Assembly: GCF_013201825.1 (NCBI RefSeq)
Contig: NZ_CP053836.1
Coordinates: 1,922,001 to 1,986,000 of the forward strand
DNA: 64,000 bases
DNA from: Halarcobacter ebronensis
GTDB lineage: Bacteria; Campylobacterota; Campylobacteria; Campylobacterales; Arcobacteraceae
Direction of reading: 5' to 3'
Of this stretch, positions 1 to 6,589 are shown one piece after another (within the stretch, counting starts at the first letter, position 1; each line of letters opens with the position of its first letter). A model generated the notes under the pieces. That model did no database searches, had not been told where the DNA came from, and was given only the letters and a program-made list of their open reading frames with translations. Position numbers and translations under genes: made by a program.

Positions 1-66
1 ATATGTATATATAAAATGTGTTCCTATAAAATCTTCTAAATCTTTGAATGTTTTTTTGATTTCCAT
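1..66 (-). CDS. padC: Phenolic acid decarboxylase, N-terminal fragment (cut by window edge)
   Basis: Only the first 22 codons are inside the window. The reading frame starts at the ATG at 66 behind a clear AAAGGA ribosome site and gives MEIKKTFKDLEDFIGTHFIY and then TY. This matches from memory the N-terminus of bacterial phenolic acid decarboxylases (the FxGTHxIYTY segment), which decarboxylate ferulate and p-coumarate to vinyl phenols. It lies 19 nt downstream of the marR stop, so the two are probably co-transcribed and the regulator probably senses phenolic acids. The identity rests on a short match, so it is likely but not certain. Confidence 0.72.
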   Translation of the reverse strand, partial: MEIKKTFKDLEDFIGTHFIYTY

Positions 67-85
67 TTGTAATTCCTTTTATTAA

Positions 86-514
86 TTATTTGTCAAAATT
101 TAATGACACTTCTTTTAGATTTTTATTTACCCTCTCCAAATATTCTATAAACTGTTCTTTCTCTTTGTTTGTAAAATTATTTAATGCAAGGTTTGATAAT
201 GTATTAAAAGCTTTTTTAACATATCTAGCTTCCTCTTTCCCTTTTTCAGTTAAAAAGACATATAAGGATCTGCGATTACCATCTTTTGTTTTTCGTTCGA
301 TCATCCCACTTTTTTCCATGCGATATAACAGGCTTGTAACTGTTGCGGGCTCAATTATGCAAGCCAATGCAATTTCTTTTTGTACGGAACCATTATGTTC
401 ATATAAGTACTCTAGAATTTTGGGTTGACCTGAAGAAAGTTCTCGATCTGCTAGCTGTTCATATACCTTTTTTGTAAATAATAAGTGATTTTCCACCATT
501 AATTTATGATACAC
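86..514 (-). CDS. MarR-family transcriptional regulator
   Basis: This 142-residue protein has the usual MarR length and layout. An N-terminal dimerisation helix precedes a winged helix at about residues 30-95 (QKEIALACIIEPATVTSLLY recognition region, then the KDGNRR wing), followed by a C-terminal dimerisation helix. The GTG start at 514 is favoured because AGGAG lies 6 nt upstream. It sits directly upstream of the phenolic acid decarboxylase gene in the same direction. A perfect sigma-70-like promoter overlapped by an 11 bp inverted repeat lies just upstream, so autorepression relieved by a phenolic ligand is the likely control. The ligand is inferred from the neighbour. Confidence 0.88.
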   Translation of the reverse strand: MYHKLMVENHLLFTKKVYEQLADRELSSGQPKILEYLYEHNGSVQKEIALACIIEPATVTSLLYRMEKSGMIERKTKDGNRRSLYVFLTEKGKEEARYVKKAFNTLSNLALNNFTNKEKEQFIEYLERVNKNLKEVSLNFDK

Positions 515-535
515 AATTGTCTCCTATCTTTTAAT

Positions 536-573
536 ACAATTAGAATTATAATAGTTAGAATTCTAATTGTCAA
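536..573 (-). promoter_or_regulatory. marR-padC promoter overlapped by MarR-type operator
   Basis: Read on the minus strand, TTGACA (573-568), a 17 nt spacer and TATAAT (550-545) form a consensus vegetative promoter about 24 nt upstream of the marR GTG. The inverted repeat ACAATTAGAAT (536-546) / ATTCTAATTGT (560-570) covers the -10 and most of the spacer. It contains the 12 bp palindrome TTAGAATTCTAA (555-566). Such an operator would block RNA polymerase when MarR is bound. Confidence 0.8.
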
Positions 574-601
574 GAGTTAGTAGTTAGTTAGTAGGGTCTT
601 A

Positions 602-625
602 GTAGGGTCAGGTGATAACAATAAC
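602..625 (+). repeat. REP-like repeat, left flank of the RAYT gene (R0)
   Basis: The stretch reads GTAGGGTCAGGTGATAACAA followed by TAAC. It is the inverted counterpart of the repeats at 1529-1553, 2721, 2910, 3254 and 4210. The preceding TAGTAGGGTC is itself duplicated in tandem just upstream. Together with the copy at about 1529 it brackets the transposase gene as an inverted pair, the usual arrangement of a RAYT gene and its REP targets. Confidence 0.7.
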
Positions 626-626
626 A

Positions 627-1397
627 TTATCCACCAAATCTTTTTATTATTCTATTTACTGCTGGTTGAGATATTCCTATAGTTTTTGCAATTAAATATT
701 GAGAATATCCCTGATTATATACTTCTACTATATATCTATTTCTTATTTTCTTATCACTAATTCCATAAAAAACTTTTTTTAACTTTTCATTATCTATTTC
801 TTTATTAATATCTGGTGCATCAACTAAGCTTGATGCTTTTTTAAGTTCTAATAAATCCTCTTTATCAATTTCCAATGAAAAAAAATCTTCTATCTCCTTT
901 ATATTTTCTTTATATGTTTTTACTATCCATGAATTTTCTAAATATTCGGGTACTTTATCTTTTTTAAAAAAATAGAAACTTGAGCTATATGGATAATATT
1001 CTATTTTCTCTACCATTTTTGCCTTTATTGGATTTTGTTCAATATATCTCATCAAAATATAAAGATAAGCTTCATTTGTCACATACCATGACTTAAATCT
1101 TCCTTGCCACAGATGTCCTACTCTTTTATATTTTTTATTAAAATAAATTGCATAAGTAGCATTTAAGTATCTCATAAATTTTGAAAGGTTTTCCTCTATT
1201 AATTCAATCAAAAGATGGTAGTGATTACTCATTATGCAATAATTGTGCAATTTTATATTAAAGTTCTTACATCCCCTAGATAATAAATCTATAAAATACT
1301 CAAAATCATCCTTATCATAAAATACTACTCTTCTCTCTACTCCCCTATTTATTATGTGATAATATCCTGCAATCTCTATTCGTGGTCTTCTTGCCAT
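627..1397 (-). CDS. REP-associated tyrosine transposase (RAYT, Y1 family)
   Basis: This 256-residue protein has the Y1/HUH single-strand transposase fold. The metal-binding HUH motif is H59-Y60-H61 in SNHYHLL, and the likely nucleophile is Y118 in RYIEQNPIKA, a hallmark of RAYTs. The C-terminus (about 225-256) is an added helix-turn-helix (QYLIAKTIGISQPAVNRIIK), which could read the repeat sequence. Family members cleave and join single-stranded DNA at REP/BIME repeats and are usually domesticated. The gene is flanked by inverted GGTCAGGTGATAAC repeats, and four more copies occur in the next 3 kb. It appears intact. Confidence 0.9.
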   Translation of the reverse strand: MARRPRIEIAGYYHIINRGVERRVVFYDKDDFEYFIDLLSRGCKNFNIKLHNYCIMSNHYHLLIELIEENLSKFMRYLNATYAIYFNKKYKRVGHLWQGRFKSWYVTNEAYLYILMRYIEQNPIKAKMVEKIEYYPYSSSFYFFKKDKVPEYLENSWIVKTYKENIKEIEDFFSLEIDKEDLLELKKASSLVDAPDINKEIDNEKLKKVFYGISDKKIRNRYIVEVYNQGYSQYLIAKTIGISQPAVNRIIKRFGG

Positions 1398-1528
1398 ACT
1401 CTCACCTTATATTAAGATAAGATTATTTTAGCTTAAGTTCTTTTTATAATTAAATTAATTACATTTTGCAATATAAATTCTTCTCTTACTTGTTATTATT
1501 ATCCCTTGACTCCTATTTTTCTATTTTT

Positions 1529-1553
1529 TATCGTTATCACCTGATCTATTTTG
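1529..1553 (-). repeat. REP-like repeat, right flank of the RAYT gene (R1)
   Basis: On the plus strand the core is TTATCGTTATCACCTGATCT followed by ATTTTG. It matches the cassette repeats except at the CTGATC/CTGACC position. It lies about 130 bp upstream of the RAYT start in the same orientation as the four cassette repeats and inverted relative to R0. A more degenerate CTTGACTCCTATTTTT follows the same pattern at 1504-1519. Confidence 0.65.
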
Positions 1554-1671
1554 TTGATTCAAATCGCCAGTTGTCACTTTTTGAAAATACTTACTCTCTA
1601 AAGTTAAATAAGAAAACTCGGAGATTAAACCATATTCTAAAGTATTGGCCATAGTTGGTTTTATTGCCATC

Positions 1672-2400
1672 TTATAATCCTTTTATATCAAATAGTTGAT
1701 TTTTGCAATCTTCAAATGTTATTATTGGTTTAGTGCCAAACATAGGAGCACCTCCTCCACCGCTTATAAGCATTAAAATACCACCTCGAAATAGATTCAT
1801 AATATAAGGGGTTCCAACACGAATACTTGGAGCTACTGCTATAGTTTTATTTTTTTTAGTATCAATAAATTCAGCTTGAGATTTAAATATCTTAAATCCT
1901 AAAAGTGTATCATCTTCAGAGTCAACAAGTTTATATATATACCTAGCCTCTGATTTTTCAATAATCTCATAATCTTTTTTTGAGTTTGGGTCTAAATATA
2001 CTTTAGCAATTAAATTTTTTTTATCTTTATATAAAGGATTTTTAGTTCTTGCTGTATATTCTACATAATCACGAACTTTATCTGCATATGTTTTTTTGTA
2101 GAACTCCATATTATAGTCATCTAAATCTATATAGCCTCTAGTTAAACTAACTCCTATACTCTCAATCTTTCCATCTTTATCTTTCTCAGGCATTTCATAG
2201 ATAATAGGCTTAGTTGTATAAGATAATACTTTCAGTATCCCGTTTGCAGCAAATATATCCCAAAAAGGGAAGAAAATCACTATTACTAAAACAATGATTG
2301 AGTTTAATCTTTTTTTAAATAGTTTTAAAACCCATTTAAATAATATAAATCCGATAACTACATAAATCATGTAAATAGGAATAATTATTAATCCACTCAT
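1672..2400 (-). CDS. Membrane-anchored protein of unknown function, cassette C1
   Basis: I do not recognise this 242-residue protein. It has two hydrophobic segments near the N-terminus (about 4-24 and 33-52). A soluble, probably extracytoplasmic region rich in charged residues follows, and near the C-terminus there is a Gly-rich stretch (GGILMLISGGGGAP). Its ATG overlaps the stop of the upstream small gene as TAATG, so the two are translationally coupled. A small gene coupled to a membrane protein recurs in cassette C4, which suggests a functional pair such as an effector with its partner or immunity protein. That is inference from layout only. Confidence 0.6.
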   Translation of the reverse strand: MSGLIIIPIYMIYVVIGFILFKWVLKLFKKRLNSIIVLVIVIFFPFWDIFAANGILKVLSYTTKPIIYEMPEKDKDGKIESIGVSLTRGYIDLDDYNMEFYKKTYADKVRDYVEYTARTKNPLYKDKKNLIAKVYLDPNSKKDYEIIEKSEARYIYKLVDSEDDTLLGFKIFKSQAEFIDTKKNKTIAVAPSIRVGTPYIMNLFRGGILMLISGGGGAPMFGTKPIITFEDCKNQLFDIKGL

Positions 2401-2663
2401 TAAGCTACCTTTCTTTCATCATGAAATCTATTATTAAGCACCCTATTTTTTTCTAGATCAAGGCTTGAAGATAAAATCTTGTAGGAGCTTAGTAGACTAA
2501 GTGAGTAAAGATTTTTTCTTTGTAACGAAGAAGTAGGAACAAAGAAAGTGTGTAATAATAGATTTTCATTATTTGCTTCTAAAGACTTATAATACGACCC
2601 ATTACTATCTTTTGAGATTTTTAATTCATTTTTATTCATATGATTTTTAATTTTCACCTTCAT
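2400..2663 (-). CDS. Small 'MKVKIK' protein carrying an in-frame palindromic element, cassette C1
   Basis: This is an 87-residue ORF. Its first 26 residues (MKVKIKNHMNKNELKISKDS and on to YYK) are nearly identical to the genes at 2939 and 3874, and all end in RKVA. The middle is encoded by a 142 bp palindromic element (2424-2565). The uninterrupted homologue at 3874-4152 instead has a normal-looking acidic segment there. The element keeps the frame open and supplies about 47 residues rich in Ser, Leu and Lys. Whether a functional product is made is unknown. The start follows AGGA in the conserved leader. Confidence 0.55.
   Translation of the reverse strand: MKVKIKNHMNKNELKISKDSNGSYYKSLEANNENLLLHTFFVPTSSLQRKNLYSLSLLSSYKILSSSLDLEKNRVLNNRFHDERKVA
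2424..2565. mobile_element. MITE-like palindromic element, copy 1
   Basis: The terminal inverted repeats AAATCTATTATTA (2424-2436) and TAATAATAGATTT (2553-2565) are perfect over 13 bp. The interior has smaller hairpins, for example CTTAG..CTAAG around 2490 and TTCTTTGTAACGAAGAA around 2515. It is nearly identical to the element at 2959-3099. It encodes no transposase, so any movement would have been in trans. It sits inside a small gene and reads through in frame. Confidence 0.75.
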
Positions 2664-2830
2664 AATTTCTTATTTCCTAAATATTTATAAAAAGTAAAAC
2701 TTATAAAATAGCATAAGGTTGTTATCGTTATCACCTGACCCCTATTTTTATAATGCACTAAATAAAGTCCAAGTGTAAATATTAAAAAAATTGTTAAAAC
2801 TGTCAAAATTATTTTTCTATACTTTTTCAA
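2660..2830 (-). pseudogene. Truncated membrane-peptide gene running into a REP repeat, cassette C2
   Basis: A TTG at 2830 behind AGAGAAG opens LKKYRKIILTVLTIFLIFTL and then GLYLVHYKN, a basic start followed by one transmembrane segment. At that point the sequence enters the GGGGTCAGGTGATAAC repeat. The frame then runs through the repeat and the next leader for 27 meaningless codons and stops overlapping the ATG of the next gene. The likely reading is the 5' end of a membrane or immunity-type gene cut by the repeat. This cassette has the conserved leader but no MKVKIK gene. Confidence 0.5.
2661..2748 (-). repeat. REP plus leader unit R2-L1
   Basis: On the plus strand the leader copy CATAATTTCTTATTTCCTAA and onward (2661-2720) abuts the REP core GTTATCGTTATCACCTGACC plus CCTATTTT (2721-2748). 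The same two-part unit recurs at 2851-2936, 3194-3280 and 4150-4236. A leader copy without REP lies at 5545-5594. The leader contains the AGGA ribosome site used by the MKVKIK genes. Confidence 0.85.
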
Positions 2831-2850
2831 AACTTCTCTTTTTTATACTT

Positions 2851-2936
2851 ATAATTTCTTATTTCCTAAATATTTATAAAAAGTAAAACTTATAAAATAG
2901 CATAAGGTTGTTATCGTTATCACCTGACCCCTATTT
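2851..2936 (-). repeat. REP plus leader unit R3-L2
   Basis: This is the same unit as 2661-2748: leader 2851-2909 and REP core 2910-2936. The leader matches the others up to the point where an MKVKIK ATG would be, then diverges into the truncated gene at 2830. On its other side the repeat begins 2 nt after the stop codon of the cassette C3 gene. Confidence 0.85.
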
Positions 2937-2938
2937 AC

Positions 2939-3196
2939 TTACGCCACCTTTCTTTCATAAAATCTATTATTAAGCACCCTATTTTTTTCTAGCTCAAGGC
3001 TTGAAGATAAAATCTTGTAGGAGCTTAGTAGACTAAGTGAGTAAAGATTTTTTCTTTGTAACGAAGAAGGAGAAAAGAGAGTGTTTAATAATAGATTTTC
3101 ATTATTTGATTCTTGAACTTTATAATATGACCCATTACTATCTTTTGAGATTTTTAATTCATTTTTATTCATATGATTTTTAATTTTCACCTTCAT
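2939..3196 (-). CDS. Small 'MKVKIK' protein carrying an in-frame palindromic element, cassette C3
   Basis: This 85-residue near-twin of the gene at 2400-2663 has the same N-terminus (MKVKIKNHMNKNELKISKDS) and the same ERKVA end. The central element (2959-3099) replaces the segment found in the 92-residue homologue at 3874. Unlike the other two, no partner gene follows, because a REP unit begins immediately after the stop. The cassette therefore looks degraded or incomplete. Function is unknown. Confidence 0.5.
   Translation of the reverse strand: MKVKIKNHMNKNELKISKDSNGSYYKVQESNNENLLLNTLFSPSSLQRKNLYSLSLLSSYKILSSSLELEKNRVLNNRFYERKVA
2959..3099. mobile_element. MITE-like palindromic element, copy 2
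   Basis: The inverted ends AAAATCTATTATTAAGCAC (2959-2977) and GTGTTTAATAATAGATTTT (3081-3099) match at 18 of 19 positions. The interior is nearly identical to copy 1, apart from a few substitutions and a short length difference around 3070. The host sequence resumes at CATTATTTGATT, which also occurs in the uninterrupted homologue at about 4053, so the right boundary is well supported. Confidence 0.78.
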
Positions 3197-3280
3197 AATT
3201 TCTTATTTCCTAAATATTTATAAAAAGTAAAATTTATAAAATAGCATAAGTTTGTTATCGTTATCACCTGACCCCTATTT
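3194..3280 (-). repeat. REP plus leader unit R4-L3
   Basis: The leader copy is at 3194-3253, with minor changes such as AAATTTATAAA. The REP core is at 3254-3280. The unit sits between the start of the cassette C3 gene and the truncated end of the small ORF at 3280-3423, whose stop codon overlaps the repeat edge. Confidence 0.85.
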
Positions 3281-3423
3281 TAAGACATATATCCACTAAA
3301 AGAAGCTAATGCAAAATCACTAGAACCATTTTTGCTTAAAAAAGTTATTTCTTCATTATCTATACCAACTGATAGATTTTTTTCATAGTCTTCTATCTTT
3401 TCAATATTAGTAGTTCCAGTCAT
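3280..3423 (-). pseudogene. 47-residue ORF truncated at a REP repeat, cassette C4
   Basis: An ATG at 3423 overlaps the end of the upstream gene and has AAAGGAGATGA before it. It opens MTGTTNIEKIEDYEKNLSVG and continues to ...SGYMS, where it stops exactly at the REP edge (AAATAGGGG). The good ribosome site and an amino-acid composition resembling the N-terminus of the 4220-4726 protein suggest the remaining 5' end of a third gene in the cassette. A complete short protein cannot be excluded. Confidence 0.45.
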
Positions 3424-3877
3424 ATTCATCTCCTTTTAATATTTCTTTTTCTATTAAAATCTGTTTAACCTGTTTAATTGTTTCATCTTGAAGAGGAGTT
3501 AAACTTACAAAAAAGCAAAATCTTTTAAAAAAACCAGCTTTCTTTTCTGTAAAATTCAATGTACCAAATACATATCCTTTTTTACTATGAATTATTTTTA
3601 AATCTTTATATTTAATTTTATTAATATAATTTTTCCCAAATATTGACCAATATTTTATTACATTAAATTTTGTAAAAATTACTCGTTTAAAAAAAATCGT
3701 ATCAAGAAAAACAAATGTAAAAAGTAAACAACACATTAAACCTATAATAAACATCAATAAATTTATATAAAAAATAATAAAAATAGAACTAAAATAAATT
3801 GAGAATATAAAAAAAGATAATATAAAAATTCTCCAACCTAAATTATATTCTAATGTCAAAATAATATTATTTTTCAT
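3407..3877 (-). CDS. Two-helix membrane protein with PH-like soluble tail, cassette C4
   Basis: This 156-residue protein has two strongly hydrophobic segments (about 15-37 and 41-60). A cytosolic-type domain of alternating strands and a final helix (ETIKQVKQILIEKEIL) follows, a layout typical of small bacterial PH-like membrane proteins and of many immunity proteins. I do not recognise a specific family. Its ATG overlaps the TGA of the MKVKIK gene (ATGA), so the two are translationally coupled like the pair in cassette C1. Confidence 0.6.
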   Translation of the reverse strand: MKNNIILTLEYNLGWRIFILSFFIFSIYFSSIFIIFYINLLMFIIGLMCCLLFTFVFLDTIFFKRVIFTKFNVIKYWSIFGKNYINKIKYKDLKIIHSKKGYVFGTLNFTEKKAGFFKRFCFFVSLTPLQDETIKQVKQILIEKEILKGDEYDWNY

Positions 3878-4152
3878 GCTACTTTCCTTTTAAGAGTTTT
3901 ATAAAAATTATTCATATCTCCATCTAAGAAATTAAAAGCTTGTAGGTCTTCTTTTGAATACTCTGTAAGATTTGATACATCATCCAAACTGACATTATCA
4001 CCTGTTATCTCTATATTTGTTACTGTTTTTGTATTATCATAAGAGATTGTAAAGTCATTATTTGATTTTTGAACTTTATAATATAACCCATTACTATCTT
4101 TTGAGATTTTTAATTTATTTTTATTCATATGATCTTTAATTTTCACCTTCAT
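3874..4152 (-). CDS. Intact small 'MKVKIK' protein, cassette C4
   Basis: This 92-residue protein is the only uninterrupted member of the local family. It has a basic N-terminus (MKVKIKDHMNKNKLKISKDS), then an acidic middle with predicted short strands (DFTISYDNTKTVTNIEITGD), then KRKVA at the end. There is no signal peptide or membrane segment. It begins at the ATG of the conserved leader and is translationally coupled to the downstream membrane protein. Function is unknown. The repeated partner arrangement suggests a small effector or sensor with a membrane partner. Confidence 0.6.
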   Translation of the reverse strand: MKVKIKDHMNKNKLKISKDSNGLYYKVQKSNNDFTISYDNTKTVTNIEITGDNVSLDDVSNLTEYSKEDLQAFNFLDGDMNNFYKTLKRKVA

Positions 4153-4236
4153 AATTTATTATTTCCTAAATATTTATAAAAAGTAAAACTTATAAAATAG
4201 CATAAGGTTGTTATCGTTATCACCCGACCCCTATTT
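4150..4236 (-). repeat. REP plus leader unit R5-L4
   Basis: The leader is at 4150-4209 and the REP core at 4210-4236. The core is the one variant with CACCCGACCCC. The coding frame of the 4220-4726 gene runs into this repeat and stops inside it, which marks the breakpoint between cassettes C5 and C4. Confidence 0.85.
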
Positions 4237-4726
4237 TTAAAGTTAAACTTCCATTATCACTTTTTTCATACCAATTACCATTTTCAAACTTATGTGTTTG
4301 TGTGTCATATGGGTCAAATTCTAATTTTCTATATTCTTTATTTAGGAAAGTTTCTTTTGTGAATGTTCCAACTTCATAACCTATTCCTAAAGAGATTAAT
4401 TTAAAAATTTTCGATTGAGGAAATAAACTAGACACAAGCATAACTGCACTTGCACCAGAAAAAGTACCTGCAACAGAGGACATAAAACCATTATATCTTC
4501 CATTTATACCAGAATCAATGGCATCTATTATTGCTACTTTATTACTAAAATAACCTAGCGTTTTTCCAATCACTGGGTCAGAATTAAATACAGCTGCTAT
4601 ATCTGAACCATTTCCTATATACCCGTAGACATCACCAAAAGTACTACCTACACCGTTTGTGTTACCTTGTAGATTATCTATATCTAAATAATCTTTTTCG
4701 TATAAATCATTTTCAGTAATTGACAT
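4220..4726 (-). CDS. Gly-rich, partly hydrophobic protein truncated at a REP repeat, cassette C5
   Basis: This 168-residue ORF is unrecognised. It has an acidic start (MSITENDLYEKDYLDIDNLQ), Gly-rich segments, a hydrophobic stretch at about 85-120 (AGTFSGASAVMLVSSLFPQS) and a C-terminal YDTQTHKFENGNWYEK segment. The last codons (LKIGVG) come from the REP repeat and the stop lies inside it, so the natural C-terminus is lost. The composition resembles pre-toxin or effector regions, but no toxin domain can be named. It overlaps the end of the 4713-5516 gene by 14 nt. Confidence 0.5.
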   Translation of the reverse strand: MSITENDLYEKDYLDIDNLQGNTNGVGSTFGDVYGYIGNGSDIAAVFNSDPVIGKTLGYFSNKVAIIDAIDSGINGRYNGFMSSVAGTFSGASAVMLVSSLFPQSKIFKLISLGIGYEVGTFTKETFLNKEYRKLEFDPYDTQTHKFENGNWYEKSDNGSLTLKIGVG

Positions 4727-5516
4727 AATATTTTCCTTTAATATACTCTAAGCAATCCAACAAAATTTTTATTAAAATGATAAAAAATGATAAAATTGAA
4801 ATAAAATAAATCAAAATCAGACTAAAATGAATAGCATATGCAGTAGGAAATCCATAAAATATTTTTTCTCCTAAATAGAAATTCTGTTTATTTAATAAAT
4901 ATACTATCAATCTATTTAGAACAAAAACAAAAAGGAATAACAATATTTTACTTCCTAAAGCATCTACTTCATCTTTAATAATAGAATAATATCTATGAGG
5001 ATTTTTTATAAAATATGCTATTAATATTATTAATATAAATACACTAAAAACAAATACCCAAGAAAAACAAACTTTAAAAGATAAAGGATTGAAAGTATAT
5101 TTTTCAAAGTTGTGATAAAATACTTTAAAATATGGTTGTATATAAGGATATAAAGAGCTGATAAATTCATCTTTATAAAGTCCTGTAATAGTAAAGATAA
5201 AGCCAAATAAAATAGAGATAAAAAAACCATAATAAAAAAGTCTAGCTTCAAATCTAAAAGCATCTAAGCTTTTATATTTATTTTTATCAATCATTTTTTG
5301 TAACTCGGGGTCTTTTAAATTATTATCAAGATAATACTTATGAGTTAAACTTTTCTTATACTCTTCTATCTCTTTTCTTCTCTCAATTCTTTCAGCTCTA
5401 GTTTTATGTCTATATTTATGTGCTCTTTTTATTAAAAATTTTGATGCAATTATTTTTTGCTCAATTAATATAACAAGAACAATCATTAAAATCCAAAATA
5501 TTAAAAAATATGCCAT
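4713..5516 (-). CDS. Four-helix membrane protein, first gene of the cassette chain (C5)
   Basis: This 267-residue protein has a hydrophobic N-terminal helix (about 4-20), a highly basic region (RAHKYRHKTRAERIERRKEI) and then three or four further membrane helices (about 92-112, 150-170, 190-210, 228-255). No family is recognised. The ATG at 5516 is the first good start after a leader copy. That leader itself opens a 9-codon peptide (MKAINYIME, stop) where the other cassettes have MKVKIK. It is the upstream end of the leftward chain. Confidence 0.6.
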   Translation of the reverse strand: MAYFLIFWILMIVLVILIEQKIIASKFLIKRAHKYRHKTRAERIERRKEIEEYKKSLTHKYYLDNNLKDPELQKMIDKNKYKSLDAFRFEARLFYYGFFISILFGFIFTITGLYKDEFISSLYPYIQPYFKVFYHNFEKYTFNPLSFKVCFSWVFVFSVFILIILIAYFIKNPHRYYSIIKDEVDALGSKILLFLFVFVLNRLIVYLLNKQNFYLGEKIFYGFPTAYAIHFSLILIYFISILSFFIILIKILLDCLEYIKGKYYVNY

Positions 5517-5824
5517 ACTATTCCATTATGTAATTTATTGCTTTCATAATTTCTTATTTTCTAAATATTTATAAAAAGTAAAACTTATAAAACAGACTTA
5601 ACTTATAATGCTACTTTATAAATATAAAAAAATAATTGAAAAATATACAAGATTTAAACTTAAAAGTAATAAAAATGTAAATAAATAATAAATAAAAAGT
5701 AACAATAATTGTAACATACGTCACATAATAGAGATTATATAAGATTTATAATTTATTATCTTATTATAATAGATTTAATAATTTTTTAAGATATAGATAA
5801 ATAGTTAGATTTATATCATTTAGA
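5517..5824 (-). promoter_or_regulatory. Upstream region and original leader (L5) of the cassette chain
   Basis: This gene-free stretch is extremely AT-rich. It carries the fifth leader copy (5545-5594), the only one without a REP repeat, and in place of an MKVKIK gene a 9-codon ORF. Upstream of the leader there is no REP repeat, which suggests this is the native promoter-proximal leader from which the others were copied. The rest has A/T tracts but no clear gene or RNA. Confidence 0.5.
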
Positions 5825-6589
5825 TTAATTAGATTTAGTTATAACTTTCTCTTTTGATTTGAGATACTCTTGATTTGAAGTGGTATCAACTTTTTGATAG
5901 AAGTTTTCAAGTTGTATGCATGCTTTTTTATACTCTTTGCTACATAGATTTTTATAGATATTTTCAGCCATATAAAGGTTTTTTTCTACTACTTCTCCTA
6001 CTTGATTAAAGTAGCCTAACATTAGACAACTTTCATCTCTTTTCCCTTTTTCACAAGCACTATAAAAAAGTCTATAAGCTCTATATTTATCCACACTTAC
6101 TTTATGTTTTCCTTTATAATAGATAAGGGCAATTTGTGAACACGATTGATAGTCACCTTTTTGACAAGCTTTTTGCAAATAATTTACATAGTTTTTATCA
6201 TCTTTATAAGTTTTGTAATGTATTGCAGAAGCTAAAAAACAGGCATCTGAAATATCATTGTTACAAGCATACTCTAAATATTTTAAAGCATTTGGATGAT
6301 CTTTCTCTTTTAAAAAAAGATACCCAACATAATAACAAGAGGAATAATCATTAAGATAGCAACTCTTTTTATAAAACTCTTTTGCATAGCTTTCATTTTG
6401 TTCTATAATATTTCCATCCAAGAACATATTAGCTATTTCACTGCAGTTTGAAATATCACTGTTGCAAGATTCACGAAAAAGTTCAAGTGCCTTTTTTTCA
6501 TTTCCTATTTCATATTGTTTTAATGCTTCGTTAAAATAACCAGCAAACAGTGAGTTAAAAAAAATTATAACAAAGAATATTTTTTTCAT
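5825..6589 (-). CDS. Secreted Sel1-repeat (Hcp-like) cysteine-rich protein
   Basis: This 254-residue protein has a signal peptide (MKKIFFVIIFFNSLFAG). About six Sel1-like alpha/alpha repeats follow, each with paired cysteines (for example ACNNDISDACFLASAIHY, ACQKGDYQSCSQIALIYY). These match the Helicobacter cysteine-rich protein (Hcp) type, in which each repeat is closed by a disulfide. Such proteins act in the periplasm or outside the cell, often as binding scaffolds, though the partner is unknown. It stands alone, transcribed leftwards, between the cassette chain and the kinase operon. Confidence 0.8.
   Translation of the reverse strand: MKKIFFVIIFFNSLFAGYFNEALKQYEIGNEKKALELFRESCNSDISNCSEIANMFLDGNIIEQNESYAKEFYKKSCYLNDYSSCYYVGYLFLKEKDHPNALKYLEYACNNDISDACFLASAIHYKTYKDDKNYVNYLQKACQKGDYQSCSQIALIYYKGKHKVSVDKYRAYRLFYSACEKGKRDESCLMLGYFNQVGEVVEKNLYMAENIYKNLCSKEYKKACIQLENFYQKVDTTSNQEYLKSKEKVITKSN

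Noticed and set aside
1466-1654. 62-codon plus-strand frame to the right of the RAYT gene
   Set aside because: No ribosome site, it runs through the R1 repeat, and its first half is low-complexity. The latter half (RQLSLFENTYSLKLNKKTRR) looks somewhat protein-like, but there is not enough to call a gene.
4220-4726. Named polymorphic toxin domain
   Set aside because: Composition and layout recall effector regions, but no catalytic motif is visible and the C-terminus is lost at the repeat, so no toxin name is justified.
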